From NCBI GenBank assembly GCA_013695885.1, contig JACCZP010000162.1, positions 1 to 13,731 of the forward strand: a stretch of 13,731 nt of DNA. The letters run 5' to 3'. Numbering within the stretch: the first letter of the stretch is position 1; each line of letters begins with the position of its first letter. Both the position numbers and the translations under genes were made by a program. Positions 6,540-13,731 of the stretch are shown here, piece after piece. The notes under the pieces were generated by a model that worked only from the letters and a program-made list of their open reading frames with translations, ran no database searches and was not told the DNA's origin. This DNA is from Thermoleophilaceae bacterium (GTDB taxonomy: Bacteria; Actinomycetota; Thermoleophilia; Solirubrobacterales; Thermoleophilaceae).

Positions 6540-8235
6540 CGAACCCGATGTCCTGGTAGAGCGTCGACTTGAAGCCGAACGACCCGTAGTTGGCCAGGTT
6601 CGACCTCGTCGCGGTGATCGCCGGCCGCTGGTAGAGGACCAGCGAGTGGACCTCTTCCCAGACGAGGCGGTCGGCCTGGTTCAGCATCTCGCGCGCGCGG
6701 CCCTTGTCGAGCTGGCCCTGCGCATCCTCCATCAGCCGATCGATCTGCGGTGAGCCCACGCGCGCGTAGTTCTGCTGCACCTGGAGATCGCCCTTGGCGT
6801 CCTTCACGGGCATGGCGTAGAGCGACTTCGACGACGCTATCGGGAACGGCGTGCCGACCCACGAGAACGGGGCTATGTCGTAGTTGCCCGGGATCACGTA
6901 CTTGTCGAAGAAGTCGCCCTCGGGAACCGCCCGGATGTCGAGCGCCACCCCCACGTCGCGCAGCATGGCCTGGGCCAGCTCGGCCTCCTGGCGGCTCGTG
7001 GCCACCCCGGTGGGGATCACGAACCGCACCTCGAGCCGGCGGCCCCCCTTGGCGCGGACGCCTCCCGGGCCGGGCCGCCAGCCCGCCCGGTCGAGGGTCT
7101 GCCGGGCGCGGGCGGGATCGAACCCTCCGACGTCGCCGGCGTTGTCGCGGTAGCCCTCCTGGGTGTTCACGAAATAGTGGTTGCCCATCGTCCGGGTGGG
7201 CCAGTCGAGGCCCACCAGGTCCGCCCGGGTGATCGCATCGCGGTTGACGGCCATCGCGATCGCGCGACGGACGTTCACGTCGCTCAGCACCGGGCTCGTC
7301 CCGTTCATGGTGAAGTGGCGGTAGTCGGGCCCGGCCGCCGAGCGCACGGCCCCGCCCGGGACGCCCTGCACGCGCTTGTAGTTGCTCGGGTTCGGCCCGA
7401 CGTCGGTCAGGTCGATCTCCCCGGATACGAACGCGTTGATGGCCGCGTCGGGTGAGAGCGCCCGGTAGACGATCCGGTCGAGCTTCGCTGGCGGCCCCCA
7501 CCACTTCGGGTCGCGCACGACGGTGACCGTCTGAGCCGTCTCGTCGATCTCCTCGAGCTTGAACGGCCCCGAGGTGATCGGGATCCTGTTCACGTAGGCC
7601 GTGTTGAACCTCTCGGGGTCGCCGTTGACCTCCTTCGGATAGAGCCCCGCGAACACCGACTGCCACTCGCCGAAGGGCTGGGCGAAGGTGACGACGACCT
7701 CGAGGTCGTCACGCCCGCGCCTCACGCTCCCCACCCGCTCGTACCCGCTGTTGGACGCGACCTGATAGGCCTCGTCGTTGCCCCGGAGCGCCTTCCACTG
7801 GGCCTCGTAGTCGGTCCAGTCGATCTGCCGGCCGTTCGACCACCGCGCCTTGGGGTTCAGCCGGTAGGTGACCACCTGCCGCGGCCTGGTCGAGGTGATC
7901 CGCGCGGAGAGCACGTAGTTGCGGTCCTCGGTCACGTTGGCCCGCTCGTCGGTGGTGATCCCTCCGGGCATGAGCCCGCCGAGCACCGCGGTAGCGGGCA
8001 CGTTCGCGCCGTTCACGTGGCTCGAGTTCCACTGCGTCGGGAGCTCCTCGATCGGCCAGCGCAGGGTTCCGCCGTCGCGAACGCGGTCACGCGGCATCGC
8101 GTTGATGTCGACCGGCTCGAGCGCCGCGCCGCCTCCATCGCCGCCACCGGAGTCGGCGCAGCCTCCGACCAGCAGCGCGATAAGTGCCGCCAGCACGACC
8201 GCGAGCGCTCGTACGCGGCCTCCAAAGGCGTTCAA
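6532..8235 (-). CDS. ABC transporter substrate-binding lipoprotein, DppA/OppA-like (SBP_bac_5 family)
   Basis: From the TTG at 8235 the protein has 567 residues. It starts with a lipoprotein signal: MNAFGGRVR, a hydrophobic stretch ALAVVLAALIALLVGG, and the lipidated Cys26, followed by a flexible Gly/Ser linker. The body has the features of extracytoplasmic peptide-binding proteins: WSNGRQIDWTDYEAQWKAL, ITSGPFKLEEID, WWGPPAKLDRIVYR, DVNVRRAIAMAVNRDAIT, FDPARARQTLDRAGW and a C-terminal hinge. It should capture peptides or similar solutes outside the cell and hand them to the permeases. An alternative GTG start at 8262 would add nine charged residues before the signal peptide; GGGAG nine nt before the TTG favours the shorter form. 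It is the last gene of the operon, starting about 37 nt after the ATPase stop (10 nt if GTG is used). The ligand is not known. Confidence 0.9.
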   Translation of the reverse strand: MNAFGGRVRALAVVLAALIALLVGGCADSGGGDGGGAALEPVDINAMPRDRVRDGGTLRWPIEELPTQWNSSHVNGANVPATAVLGGLMPGGITTDERANVTEDRNYVLSARITSTRPRQVVTYRLNPKARWSNGRQIDWTDYEAQWKALRGNDEAYQVASNSGYERVGSVRRGRDDLEVVVTFAQPFGEWQSVFAGLYPKEVNGDPERFNTAYVNRIPITSGPFKLEEIDETAQTVTVVRDPKWWGPPAKLDRIVYRALSPDAAINAFVSGEIDLTDVGPNPSNYKRVQGVPGGAVRSAAGPDYRHFTMNGTSPVLSDVNVRRAIAMAVNRDAITRADLVGLDWPTRTMGNHYFVNTQEGYRDNAGDVGGFDPARARQTLDRAGWRPGPGGVRAKGGRRLEVRFVIPTGVATSRQEAELAQAMLRDVGVALDIRAVPEGDFFDKYVIPGNYDIAPFSWVGTPFPIASSKSLYAMPVKDAKGDLQVQQNYARVGSPQIDRLMEDAQGQLDKGRAREMLNQADRLVWEEVHSLVLYQRPAITATRSNLANYGSFGFKSTLYQDIGFAR

Positions 8236-8272
8236 CTCTCGATACTCCCGTTCGGCCCGCACGTCGCGCGCG

Positions 8273-10342
8273 TCAAACTACCGCCAATCGCTCCGCGTAG
8301 TGGCAGGCGGCCTCCTGGCCGGGGCCCACGGCGCGCAGCTCGGGCTCCTCCTCTAGGCACCGGCGGCGGCGCTCGGCGTCGAGCGCGGCGAACTTCGGGC
8401 ACCGGGTGTGGAAGCGGCAGCCGCCCGGCACCTCAGCCGGGCTCGGCAGGTCGCCGGGCAGCAGGATCCGCGCGCGGGTACGCTCCTTGCGCGGGTCGGG
8501 CACGGGGATGGCGGAGAGCAGCGCCTGCGTGTAGGGGTGGGCCGGCCCGCCGTAGAGGCGATCCACATCCCCGACCTCGACGAGCCTTCCGAGGTACATC
8601 ACCGCGACCCGGTCGGAGACGTGCCGCACTACCGACAGGTCGTGGGCCACGAACAGGTAGGAGAGGCCGAGGCGCTCCCGCAGCTCCTCCAGCAGGTTGA
8701 CCACGCCGGCGCGGATCGAGACGTCGAGGGCGGAGACCGGCTCGTCGAGCACCACCAGCTTCGGCTCGAGCGCCAGCGCCCGGGCGATCGCGATGCGCTG
8801 GCGCTGGCCCCCGGAGAAGTGCTGGGGGTAGCGGGAGAGGTGCTGGTGCTCGAGGCCGACGAGGCGGACCAGCTCCCGCACCCGCTCCTCGACGCGCTCC
8901 CGCGCCACCCCGTGGGTGCGCAGCGGCTCGGCCAGCACGTCGCTCACCGGGAGGCGTGGATCGAGCGAGGCGAGCGGGTCCTGGAAGACCACCTGCACCT
9001 CGCGGCGCAGCGCCCGGCGCTCGCGGGCGTCAAGCTCGGCGGTGTCGCGGCCGAGCACCACCACGCGGCCGCCCTGCGGGCGCGTGAGCTCGAGGATCTC
9101 GAGCAGGGCGGTGGTCTTGCCGCAGCCGGACTCGCCGACCAGGCCGAGGGTCTCGCCCTCCCCCACGGTCAGGGAGATGCCGTCCACCGCGCGGACGGTG
9201 CCCACCTGACGCTTGAACACCGCGCCTCGCAGCAGCGGGTGGTGCTTCACGAGGTCCTCGGTGCGAAGCACCTGGGGCCGCCCGTTGCGCCTCTCCGCAC
9301 CCGGCGCCGGCGCGCTCGAGCGCACCTCGTAGACCTCCTCCGGCGCGAGCCCGCCCGCCTCGATCTCGGCGGCGCGGTGGCAGGCCGCGAGCTGCGGACG
9401 ACCGCCGACCGCGGCCAGGGCCGGCTCCTCCTCGTGGCAGCGCTCGAAGACGAGCGGACACCGCGGAGCGAAGGGGCACCCGGGAGGCAGATGCGCCGGC
9501 GAGGGCGGCGCGCCCTCGATGGGCACGAGCGGGCGACGGCCGGACTCGTCCACCCGCGGGATCGAGCCGAGGAGGCCCATGGTGTAGGGCATCCGCGGGC
9601 GCTCGTAGACGTCGTCGACGCCACCCTGCTCCACCAGGCGGCCCGCGTACATCACCGCGACCCGGTCGGCGAAGCCGGCCACCACCCCGAGGTCGTGGGT
9701 GATCACGATCATGGCCGCCCCGGTGGCCTCCCGGGCGGTGCGCAGCACCTCGAGCACCTGGGCCTGGATCGTCACGTCCAGCGCCGTGGTGGGCTCGTCG
9801 GCAATCAGCACGTCGGGGTCGTTGGCGATGGCCATGGCGATCATCACCCGCTGGCGCATGCCCCCGGAAAGCTCGTGGGGGAAGGCACCGGCGCGCTCGC
9901 GGGCGCCCGCGATGCCCACGAGCTCGAGCAGCTCGACGGCGCGGCTTCGGGCCTCGTCCCGGGAGAGGCGGTTGTGGGCCTGCACCGCCTCGGCCACCTG
10001 CTGGCCGATCCGGTAGACCGGGGTGAGCGCCGACAGCGGATCCTGGAACACCATCGCGATCCGCCGGCCACGGAGGCGCGACAGCGCACGGTCCTCGAGC
10101 CCGATGAGCTCCTCGCCGTCCAGGCGCACCGAACCCTCGACGCGCGCACCGGCAGGCAGGAGACCCATCACCGCCAGCGCGGCGGCGGACTTCCCCGAGC
10201 CGGACTCGCCGACGATCCCGAGCACCTCCCCCCGGGCGAGGTCGTAGTCCACGTCGCGCACGGCCCGAACGTCTCCCGTGCGGTCCGGGAACGTCACCGA
10301 CAGGCCCCGCACGGCGACCAGGGGATCGGCCGCCGGCGTCAC
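8273..10342 (-). CDS. Fused DppD-DppF dipeptide/oligopeptide ABC transporter ATPase (two nucleotide-binding domains)
   Basis: This 689-residue protein holds two complete ABC ATPases. Domain 1 has Walker A GESGSGKS (45-52), signature LSGGMRQR (158-165), Walker B VLIADEP (178-184) and switch His216. Domain 2 has GESGCGKT (403-410), FSGGQRQR (509-516), LVVLDEP (529-535) and His567. Each is followed by the oligopeptide-transporter C-terminal region with four cysteines: C289, C295, C302, C321 and C642, C648, C662, C680. In related DppD/OppD proteins such cysteines hold a [4Fe-4S] cluster. The protein powers peptide uptake through the two permeases; in E. coli the two halves are separate DppD and DppF, while fused forms such as GsiA are known. 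The GTG at 10342 overlaps the permease stop by four bases (GTGA), showing translational coupling; the open frame extends to 10444 but would overlap the permease. Confidence 0.95.
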   Translation of the reverse strand: MTPAADPLVAVRGLSVTFPDRTGDVRAVRDVDYDLARGEVLGIVGESGSGKSAAALAVMGLLPAGARVEGSVRLDGEELIGLEDRALSRLRGRRIAMVFQDPLSALTPVYRIGQQVAEAVQAHNRLSRDEARSRAVELLELVGIAGARERAGAFPHELSGGMRQRVMIAMAIANDPDVLIADEPTTALDVTIQAQVLEVLRTAREATGAAMIVITHDLGVVAGFADRVAVMYAGRLVEQGGVDDVYERPRMPYTMGLLGSIPRVDESGRRPLVPIEGAPPSPAHLPPGCPFAPRCPLVFERCHEEEPALAAVGGRPQLAACHRAAEIEAGGLAPEEVYEVRSSAPAPGAERRNGRPQVLRTEDLVKHHPLLRGAVFKRQVGTVRAVDGISLTVGEGETLGLVGESGCGKTTALLEILELTRPQGGRVVVLGRDTAELDARERRALRREVQVVFQDPLASLDPRLPVSDVLAEPLRTHGVARERVEERVRELVRLVGLEHQHLSRYPQHFSGGQRQRIAIARALALEPKLVVLDEPVSALDVSIRAGVVNLLEELRERLGLSYLFVAHDLSVVRHVSDRVAVMYLGRLVEVGDVDRLYGGPAHPYTQALLSAIPVPDPRKERTRARILLPGDLPSPAEVPGGCRFHTRCPKFAALDAERRRRCLEEEPELRAVGPGQEAACHYAERLAVV

Positions 10343-11265
10343 GCTCCGGAGGTGGGATCGAGCGCGTCGCGCAGGCCGTCGCCCACGAGGTTCACCGAGA
10401 GCACGATCAGCACGAGCAGCCCGGCGGCGAAGCCGAACAGCCACGGAAAGGTGACCGCTGAGGTGGTGCCGTCGGCGATGAGCGTGCCGAGCGACACGTC
10501 CGGTGGCTGCACGCCGAAGCCGAAGTAGGAGAGGCCGGTCTCGGCGATGATCGCCGCGCTCACGTTGAGCGTCGCGTCGATGATGAGCAGCGACGAGATG
10601 TTCGGGAGGATGTGCCGGAAGATGATCCGCGGGCCCGACAGCCCCATGTAGCGGGCGGCGAGCACGTACTCGCGCTCACGGAGGGAGATCGTCATCCCGC
10701 GCACGATCCGGGCGGTGACCATCCACAGGAATGCGGCGAGCAGCACCACGAACAGCAGCCACGTGCGCCCGCGGAAGAGCGGCGAGAGGATGGCCACGAG
10801 CAGGAAGGCCGGGAGCACGAGCAGAAGCTCGACCATCCACATCAGCGTGCGGTCGACCCATCCCCCGAAGTAGCCCGCGAACGAGCCGACGATCGCGGCC
10901 AGGCCGGTCGAGAAGAGCGCCACGAGCAGGCCGATGATCAGCGACTTCTGCATGCCGCGGACGGTGAGCGCGTAGACGTCGCCGCCGGTCTGCGTCGTGC
11001 CGAACCAGTGGTCGGCCGACGGACCGCTCAGGAAGGCGGCGTAGTCCTTGTCGGTGTAGGTCCACGGCGTCAGGTAGGGCCCGACGAACGCGAGCACGAA
11101 GAGCCCGGCCAGGACCACGAGCCCGGCGAGCGCCAGGCGCCGTCCTAGGAACCGGCGCAGCACGACGCCCCACCGGGAGGGCACGCGCGTCTCGTCGAGC
11201 GGGGGGCCGCCGCCGGGGCGCTGGTCGGCCAGGCGGCCGATGACCTGCTCGGTGGGCACCGACAC
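10339..11265 (-). CDS. ABC transporter permease, DppC/OppC-like
   Basis: The 308-residue membrane protein has an N-terminal cytoplasmic segment of about 35 residues, a first helix RRLALAGLVVLAGLFVLAFVG (42-62), and the periplasmic PYLTPW and HWFGTTQTGGDVYAL (86-100) blocks that mark OppC/DppC proteins (usually HPLGTD..GRD). The cytoplasmic EAA loop is EYVLAARYMGLSGPRIIFRH plus ILPN (199-222), which docks on the ATPase. About six helices are visible. It forms the transmembrane channel with the DppB-like partner. The start is GTG at 11265, three bases after the upstream permease stop (TGA CCC GTG); no strong Shine-Dalgarno is seen, so translational coupling is likely. The stop overlaps the next gene's start (GTGA). 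Confidence 0.93.
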   Translation of the reverse strand: MSVPTEQVIGRLADQRPGGGPPLDETRVPSRWGVVLRRFLGRRLALAGLVVLAGLFVLAFVGPYLTPWTYTDKDYAAFLSGPSADHWFGTTQTGGDVYALTVRGMQKSLIIGLLVALFSTGLAAIVGSFAGYFGGWVDRTLMWMVELLLVLPAFLLVAILSPLFRGRTWLLFVVLLAAFLWMVTARIVRGMTISLREREYVLAARYMGLSGPRIIFRHILPNISSLLIIDATLNVSAAIIAETGLSYFGFGVQPPDVSLGTLIADGTTSAVTFPWLFGFAAGLLVLIVLSVNLVGDGLRDALDPTSGA

Positions 11266-11268
11266 GGG

Positions 11269-12255
11269 TCAGGCCCCCACCCGGATGCGGGGATCGAGCA
11301 CGGCGTAGGCGAGGTCCGACAAGAGGCCCGCGAAGAGCACGAGCACGGCGGCGAAGCACGAGACCGCGGCCACGGCGTTGACGTCGTTGCGCCGCACCGA
11401 CTCGATGAACCACTCGCCCATCCCGTGCCATCCGAAGATCGTCTCTATGAAGGTGGCCCCGATGAGCAGCAGGCCGAAGTTGTAGGCGAAGAAGGTGGCC
11501 GAGGGAATGAGCGCGGTGCGCAGCGCGTGCTTGAGGAGGGCCGTGCGCCGGCGCAGGCCCTTGGCCTGCGCGGTGCGGACGAAGTCCGAGCCGAGCACGT
11601 CGAGCATCGCGTTGCGCTGGTAGCGGGAGAAGATCGCGATCTGGGCGAGCACCAGGGTGAGCGTGGGCAGCACGAGGTGCTGGAGGCGGTCCACGGCCAG
11701 CGTCCAGAACCCTCCCTCGAGCCCCGGCGTGAACTCGCCGGTGTACTCGAAGACGCTCACGCCCGTCGCGTCGTTCACGCCCACCGCGACGATCTCGAGC
11801 AGCACGGCGAGCACGAACACCGGCGTCGAGAGGATGACGAACGAGGCGAAGGTGATCGCATGGTCGCTGAAGCGGTGCTGGCGGACCGCCCCCCACGCCC
11901 CCACCAGGACGCCGAGGACCGAGCCGAGGATCGTGGCGATGATCAGCAGTCGCAGGCTCACCCCGATCCTGCGGGCCATCTCGGCGTTCACCGAGGTCCC
12001 GTCCCAGGACTCGCCGAAGTCGAGACGTACGAGGCCGGTCGCCCACGCGCCGTAGCGCTCGATGATCGGCGTCCTGTCGTTCAGGTTGCGGGCCTCGAGC
12101 TCTCGCTCGACGACCGCGGCGGGCGGCGGCGGGTTACGCCCCTCGAAGTTGGACCGCGGGGAGAGGCTGGCCGCGGCCAGCACGTACGCGAGGCTGGCCG
12201 CGATGGCCACCAGCACGATGGAGCTCGCCAACCGGCGCAGAAGGAACTTGGCCAT
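11269..12255 (-). CDS. ABC transporter permease, DppB/OppB-like (first gene of the peptide ABC operon)
   Basis: The 328-residue membrane protein begins MAKFLLRRLASSIVLVAIAA, the usual N-terminal helix of DppB/OppB. A periplasmic region of about 65 residues with DRTPIIERYGAWATGLVRLDFGES (60-83) follows, a hallmark of this subfamily (normally ..P...RY..wl....GDlG.S). The EAA loop is FVRTAQAKGLRRRTALLKH plus ALRTALIP (225-251), and the C-terminus DPRIRVGA is typical. It pairs with the DppC-like permease to form the membrane pore. The ATG at 12255 fits the family N-terminus; an in-frame ATG at 12585 would read antisense through vapB. A TG-C-TATCCA sequence about 12 nt upstream on the minus strand is a weak extended -10 candidate. 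The promoter region is shared with the divergent vapBC pair. Confidence 0.93.
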   Translation of the reverse strand: MAKFLLRRLASSIVLVAIAASLAYVLAAASLSPRSNFEGRNPPPPAAVVERELEARNLNDRTPIIERYGAWATGLVRLDFGESWDGTSVNAEMARRIGVSLRLLIIATILGSVLGVLVGAWGAVRQHRFSDHAITFASFVILSTPVFVLAVLLEIVAVGVNDATGVSVFEYTGEFTPGLEGGFWTLAVDRLQHLVLPTLTLVLAQIAIFSRYQRNAMLDVLGSDFVRTAQAKGLRRRTALLKHALRTALIPSATFFAYNFGLLLIGATFIETIFGWHGMGEWFIESVRRNDVNAVAAVSCFAAVLVLFAGLLSDLAYAVLDPRIRVGA

Positions 12256-12323
12256 GCGGTGGCAGGGTGGATAGCAGTCGGGCGGGCGGCGCGCGGCTGG
12301 AGGGCGACACGCGGGCAGGTGCT

Positions 12324-12342
12324 GTACCTTTGGTACTACACT
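12324..12342 (+). promoter_or_regulatory. vapBC operator and promoter: inverted repeat GTACC-TTT-GGTAC next to TACACT -10 box
   Basis: GTACC (12324-12328) and GGTAC (12332-12336) form a perfect inverted repeat around TTT. It abuts TACACT (12337-12342), a TANNNT -10 box ending 10 nt before the antitoxin ATG at 12353, so the leader would be only about four nt. The outer bases TGTA (12323-12326) and TACA (12337-12340) are also complementary in inverted order. A palindrome in the spacer of the promoter is the expected place for an autorepressor site of a VapB-type antitoxin. This is a reading of layout; binding is inferred. Confidence 0.5.
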
Positions 12343-12352
12343 CACCCCCGAG

Positions 12353-12631
12353 ATGCCGACCCGGCGACCGCGCCACACCATCACCGAGACCCCGCCTGTG
12401 GAGCAGGCCCTCCGACGGCTGCGCTCCGCGCGCCCCCACGAGCGGATCGACCTCAAGGAGCTGGTGATCCTCGGCGCCGACGAGAAGGCCGCTAGGGGGG
12501 AGGGAGAGGGAGACCCGTCGGACCGTCGGAGGGCACTGATCGAGGAGTTCCTCCACCTCCGCGCCGACGACCGTCTGGACGCCACCGAGGGCCTTGCCCT
12601 GCATGAGAGCGGGTGGGTCCGGCAGGCATGA
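12353..12631 (+). CDS. VapB-type antitoxin
   Basis: The 92-residue protein begins MPTRRPRHTITETPPVEQAL, in which RHTITET could be the DNA-contacting beta-strand of an antitoxin dimer, followed by a helix (VEQALRRLRSARP) and RIDLKELVILGADEKA (31-46). The middle (about 48-60) is Gly/Glu/Asp-rich and probably unstructured. The C-terminal helix LDATEGLALHESGWVRQA (75-92) resembles the toxin-wrapping tails of VapB proteins, which often end in a WVR-like motif. It should neutralise the downstream VapC and repress its own promoter. The assignment rests mainly on the partner: the stop overlaps the toxin start by four bases (ATGA). Translation begins near the transcript end, and there is no Shine-Dalgarno. 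Another small-antitoxin family cannot be excluded. Confidence 0.75.
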   Translation: MPTRRPRHTITETPPVEQALRRLRSARPHERIDLKELVILGADEKAARGEGEGDPSDRRRALIEEFLHLRADDRLDATEGLALHESGWVRQA

Positions 12632-13074
12632 CCGGCTACGGCGGCCCCGTGCTCCTCGACATGTCGGCGTGGGCGCGAGTTCTCCTCGATCGGGTCGAGG
12701 CGGGCGACCGGGCACGGTTCGAAGAAGCGGTGCGCGCGGACGAGATCCTCACTTGCGAGCCGTTCCTGCTCGAGGCCCTCTACTCCGCTCGCGACGGCGG
12801 CGAGTACGGCCGGTTGGAGGAGCGGCTCGGGGCGCTACCCGGGGTCGCGGGCGGCCCCTCGCCCCTCCCCTTGGCGCTCGATACCCAGGCCGAGCTCGCC
12901 CGGTCGCGCTCGGTCTCCCATCGCGTCAAGCCCGTCGACCTGCTGTTGGCCGCCATCGCTCACGAGCACGCGCTCGGAATCCTGCACTACGACCGCGACT
13001 ACGACACGATCTCCGAGCACACCCGCCTGAGGGTCCGAAGCGTCTGGATCGCGCGGCGCGGGAGCCTCGCCTGA
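12628..13074 (+). CDS. vapC: VapC-type PIN-domain ribonuclease toxin
   Basis: The 148-residue protein has the acidic residues of a PIN nuclease in order: Asp11 in VLLDMSAWARVLLD, Glu49 in EPFLLEALYSAR, Asp104 in HRVKPVDLLLAAIAHEHALG (98-117), and Asp122 with Asp125 in ILHYDRDYDTISEH. These coordinate Mg2+ or Mn2+ for RNA cleavage. VapC toxins cut tRNA or rRNA and stop translation when the antitoxin is lost. The length is at the usual 130-150 residues. The ATG at 12628 overlaps the antitoxin stop (ATGA), so translation is coupled; the in-frame ATG at 12613 is less likely. All catalytic positions appear intact, so the toxin is probably active. Its TGA directly touches the stop codon of the convergent patatin gene. 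Confidence 0.9.
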   Translation: MTGYGGPVLLDMSAWARVLLDRVEAGDRARFEEAVRADEILTCEPFLLEALYSARDGGEYGRLEERLGALPGVAGGPSPLPLALDTQAELARSRSVSHRVKPVDLLLAAIAHEHALGILHYDRDYDTISEHTRLRVRSVWIARRGSLA

Positions 13075-13731
13075 CTACTCCGTGCCCCCGAGCAGCAGGT
13101 CCACGGGATCGAGGTACCACGGCGCCTCGGGCCCGTCGACCCGCTCGAGCCATGACGTCGCGTCGCTTCGGCCCATCTCGATCAGGCTGTCGACGAACTC
13201 GCGCTCGAAGAACAGATAGGAGAGGAGCTCCCCATGGGAGTGGCCCGCCCCGCCGAGCAGGCGGGTGAGAAGGGCGAAGTCCGGCGAGCGAAGGCCCTTG
13301 AGGCCCCCGTAGCGGTCGCGGAACACCTCGGTGGCGCAGCGGCCGAGCGCGCCGCGCGAGGAGGGCGCCACGAACATGTACGGGATCGGCCGGTAGGGCC
13401 GCTTGCCGCGAGCCTCCTGGTATCGGTCGACGCCGGAGGAGCCTCCGCCGTCGACGGCGAGCAGGTTGATCTTCCCGAGCATGCGCACGTCGTGCATGAG
13501 CGGGTCGACGAGGGTGGCCTGGAGCAGCTCGACGGCGCCCTCCGAGAAGTCGGGCGCGTCCTCGGGCTCGTCGGCGGGGGCGACGCGGCTGCGCTCGATC
13601 GAGTCGGTGGCGAGCAGGACGAGTCGATCGGCGTCGAGGTCGAGCACGGGCTTGATCGGCGTGTTGAGCCGCGTGCCGCCGTCGAAGTACCAGCCCCGCG
13701 CCCGCGCGGGCGAGTCGATCCTCACGGCGGG
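13075..13731 (-). CDS. Patatin-like phospholipase, C-terminal part (cut by the right window edge)
   Basis: The last 218 residues or so are present; the start and the catalytic serine motif (GxSxG) lie beyond the window. The first visible block, RGWYFDGGTRLNTPIKPVLDLDADRLVLLAT, contains the patatin catalytic Asp in DGG and the N.P motif after it. Further on come LLQATLVDPLMHDVRMLGKIN, PYRPIPYMFVAPSSRGALG, YGGLKGLRSPDFALLTRLLGG, and HGELLSYLFFEREFVDSLIEMGRSDA, which resemble the long C-terminal region of bacterial patatin-like proteins. It should be a serine-aspartate dyad acyl hydrolase acting on membrane lipids. The frame stays open to the edge (PAV before RIDS), so the GTG at 13725 is probably internal. 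It ends with TAG at 13077-13075, with no gap to the convergent vapC stop. Confidence 0.87.
   Translation of the reverse strand, partial: PAVRIDSPARARGWYFDGGTRLNTPIKPVLDLDADRLVLLATDSIERSRVAPADEPEDAPDFSEGAVELLQATLVDPLMHDVRMLGKINLLAVDGGGSSGVDRYQEARGKRPYRPIPYMFVAPSSRGALGRCATEVFRDRYGGLKGLRSPDFALLTRLLGGAGHSHGELLSYLFFEREFVDSLIEMGRSDATSWLERVDGPEAPWYLDPVDLLLGGTE

Noticed and set aside
6440..7666. A 408-codon minus-strand frame over the substrate-binding gene
   Set aside because: It is in a different frame of the same strand as a clear lipoprotein gene and its product is low-complexity.
8408..10528. A 706-codon open frame on the plus strand opposite the ABC ATPase gene
   Set aside because: It is antisense to a gene with complete ABC motifs. 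Long antisense frames are expected at this GC content because stop codons are rare. The product is low-complexity His/Arg/Gly-rich with no recognisable domain.
10676..12046. A 456-codon minus-strand frame overlapping both permease genes
   Set aside because: The product is Arg/Pro/Gly/His-rich with no motif, while the other frame gives two clear permeases with EAA loops.
12256..12585. N-terminal extension of the DppB-like permease from 12585
   Set aside because: It would overlap vapB and the shared promoter region; the ATG at 12255 begins the usual DppB N-terminus.

Overview
The window is very GC-rich (roughly 70 % or more by eye), with G/C at almost every third codon position and many GTG starts. 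Several genes start 7-13 nt downstream of a TANNNT box, the usual layout of actinobacterial leaderless or near-leaderless transcripts. Together with the protein types (SigB/SigF-family sigma factor, fused DppD-DppF ATPase, ACAD11-type kinase, VapBC, patatin-like lipase) this suggests a high-GC actinobacterium. Order Solirubrobacterales (class Thermoleophilia) is my best guess, made from the style of the proteins and not from a search.

Left part (1-4423). The 5' end of a typA/bipA GTPase gene (minus strand) is divergent from a DEAD-box RNA helicase gene. The helicase converges on an orphan SigB/SigF-type sigma factor gene. Divergent from the sigma gene is an ACAD10/11-like phosphotransferase, followed on the same strand by a metallo-beta-lactamase-fold hydrolase.

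Middle (4430-5012). This is a decayed or mis-assembled patch: a minus-strand VOC/glyoxalase-like gene without a readable 5' end, and a plus-strand gene for a small charged protein broken by an apparent one-base deletion. A very strong GC hairpin follows.

Right part (5053-13731). A DHA2-type MFS exporter (plus) converges on a four-gene peptide-type ABC transporter operon (minus). The operon is transcribed from about 12255 down to 6532 in the order DppB-like permease, DppC-like permease, fused DppD-DppF ATPase, lipoprotein binding protein. Divergent from it is a VapBC toxin-antitoxin pair whose promoter carries a perfect inverted repeat next to a TACACT -10 box. The vapC stop codon directly abuts the stop codon of a patatin-like phospholipase gene that runs out of the right edge.

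No tRNA, rRNA, CRISPR array, insertion sequence or prophage was seen, and no stretch of more than 300 bases is without a gene. I did not find a clearly new biological system. The most unusual signals are stop codons placed in the loops of GC hairpins at convergent gene ends, two apparent frameshifts about 100 bp apart, and the vapBC operator/promoter layout.
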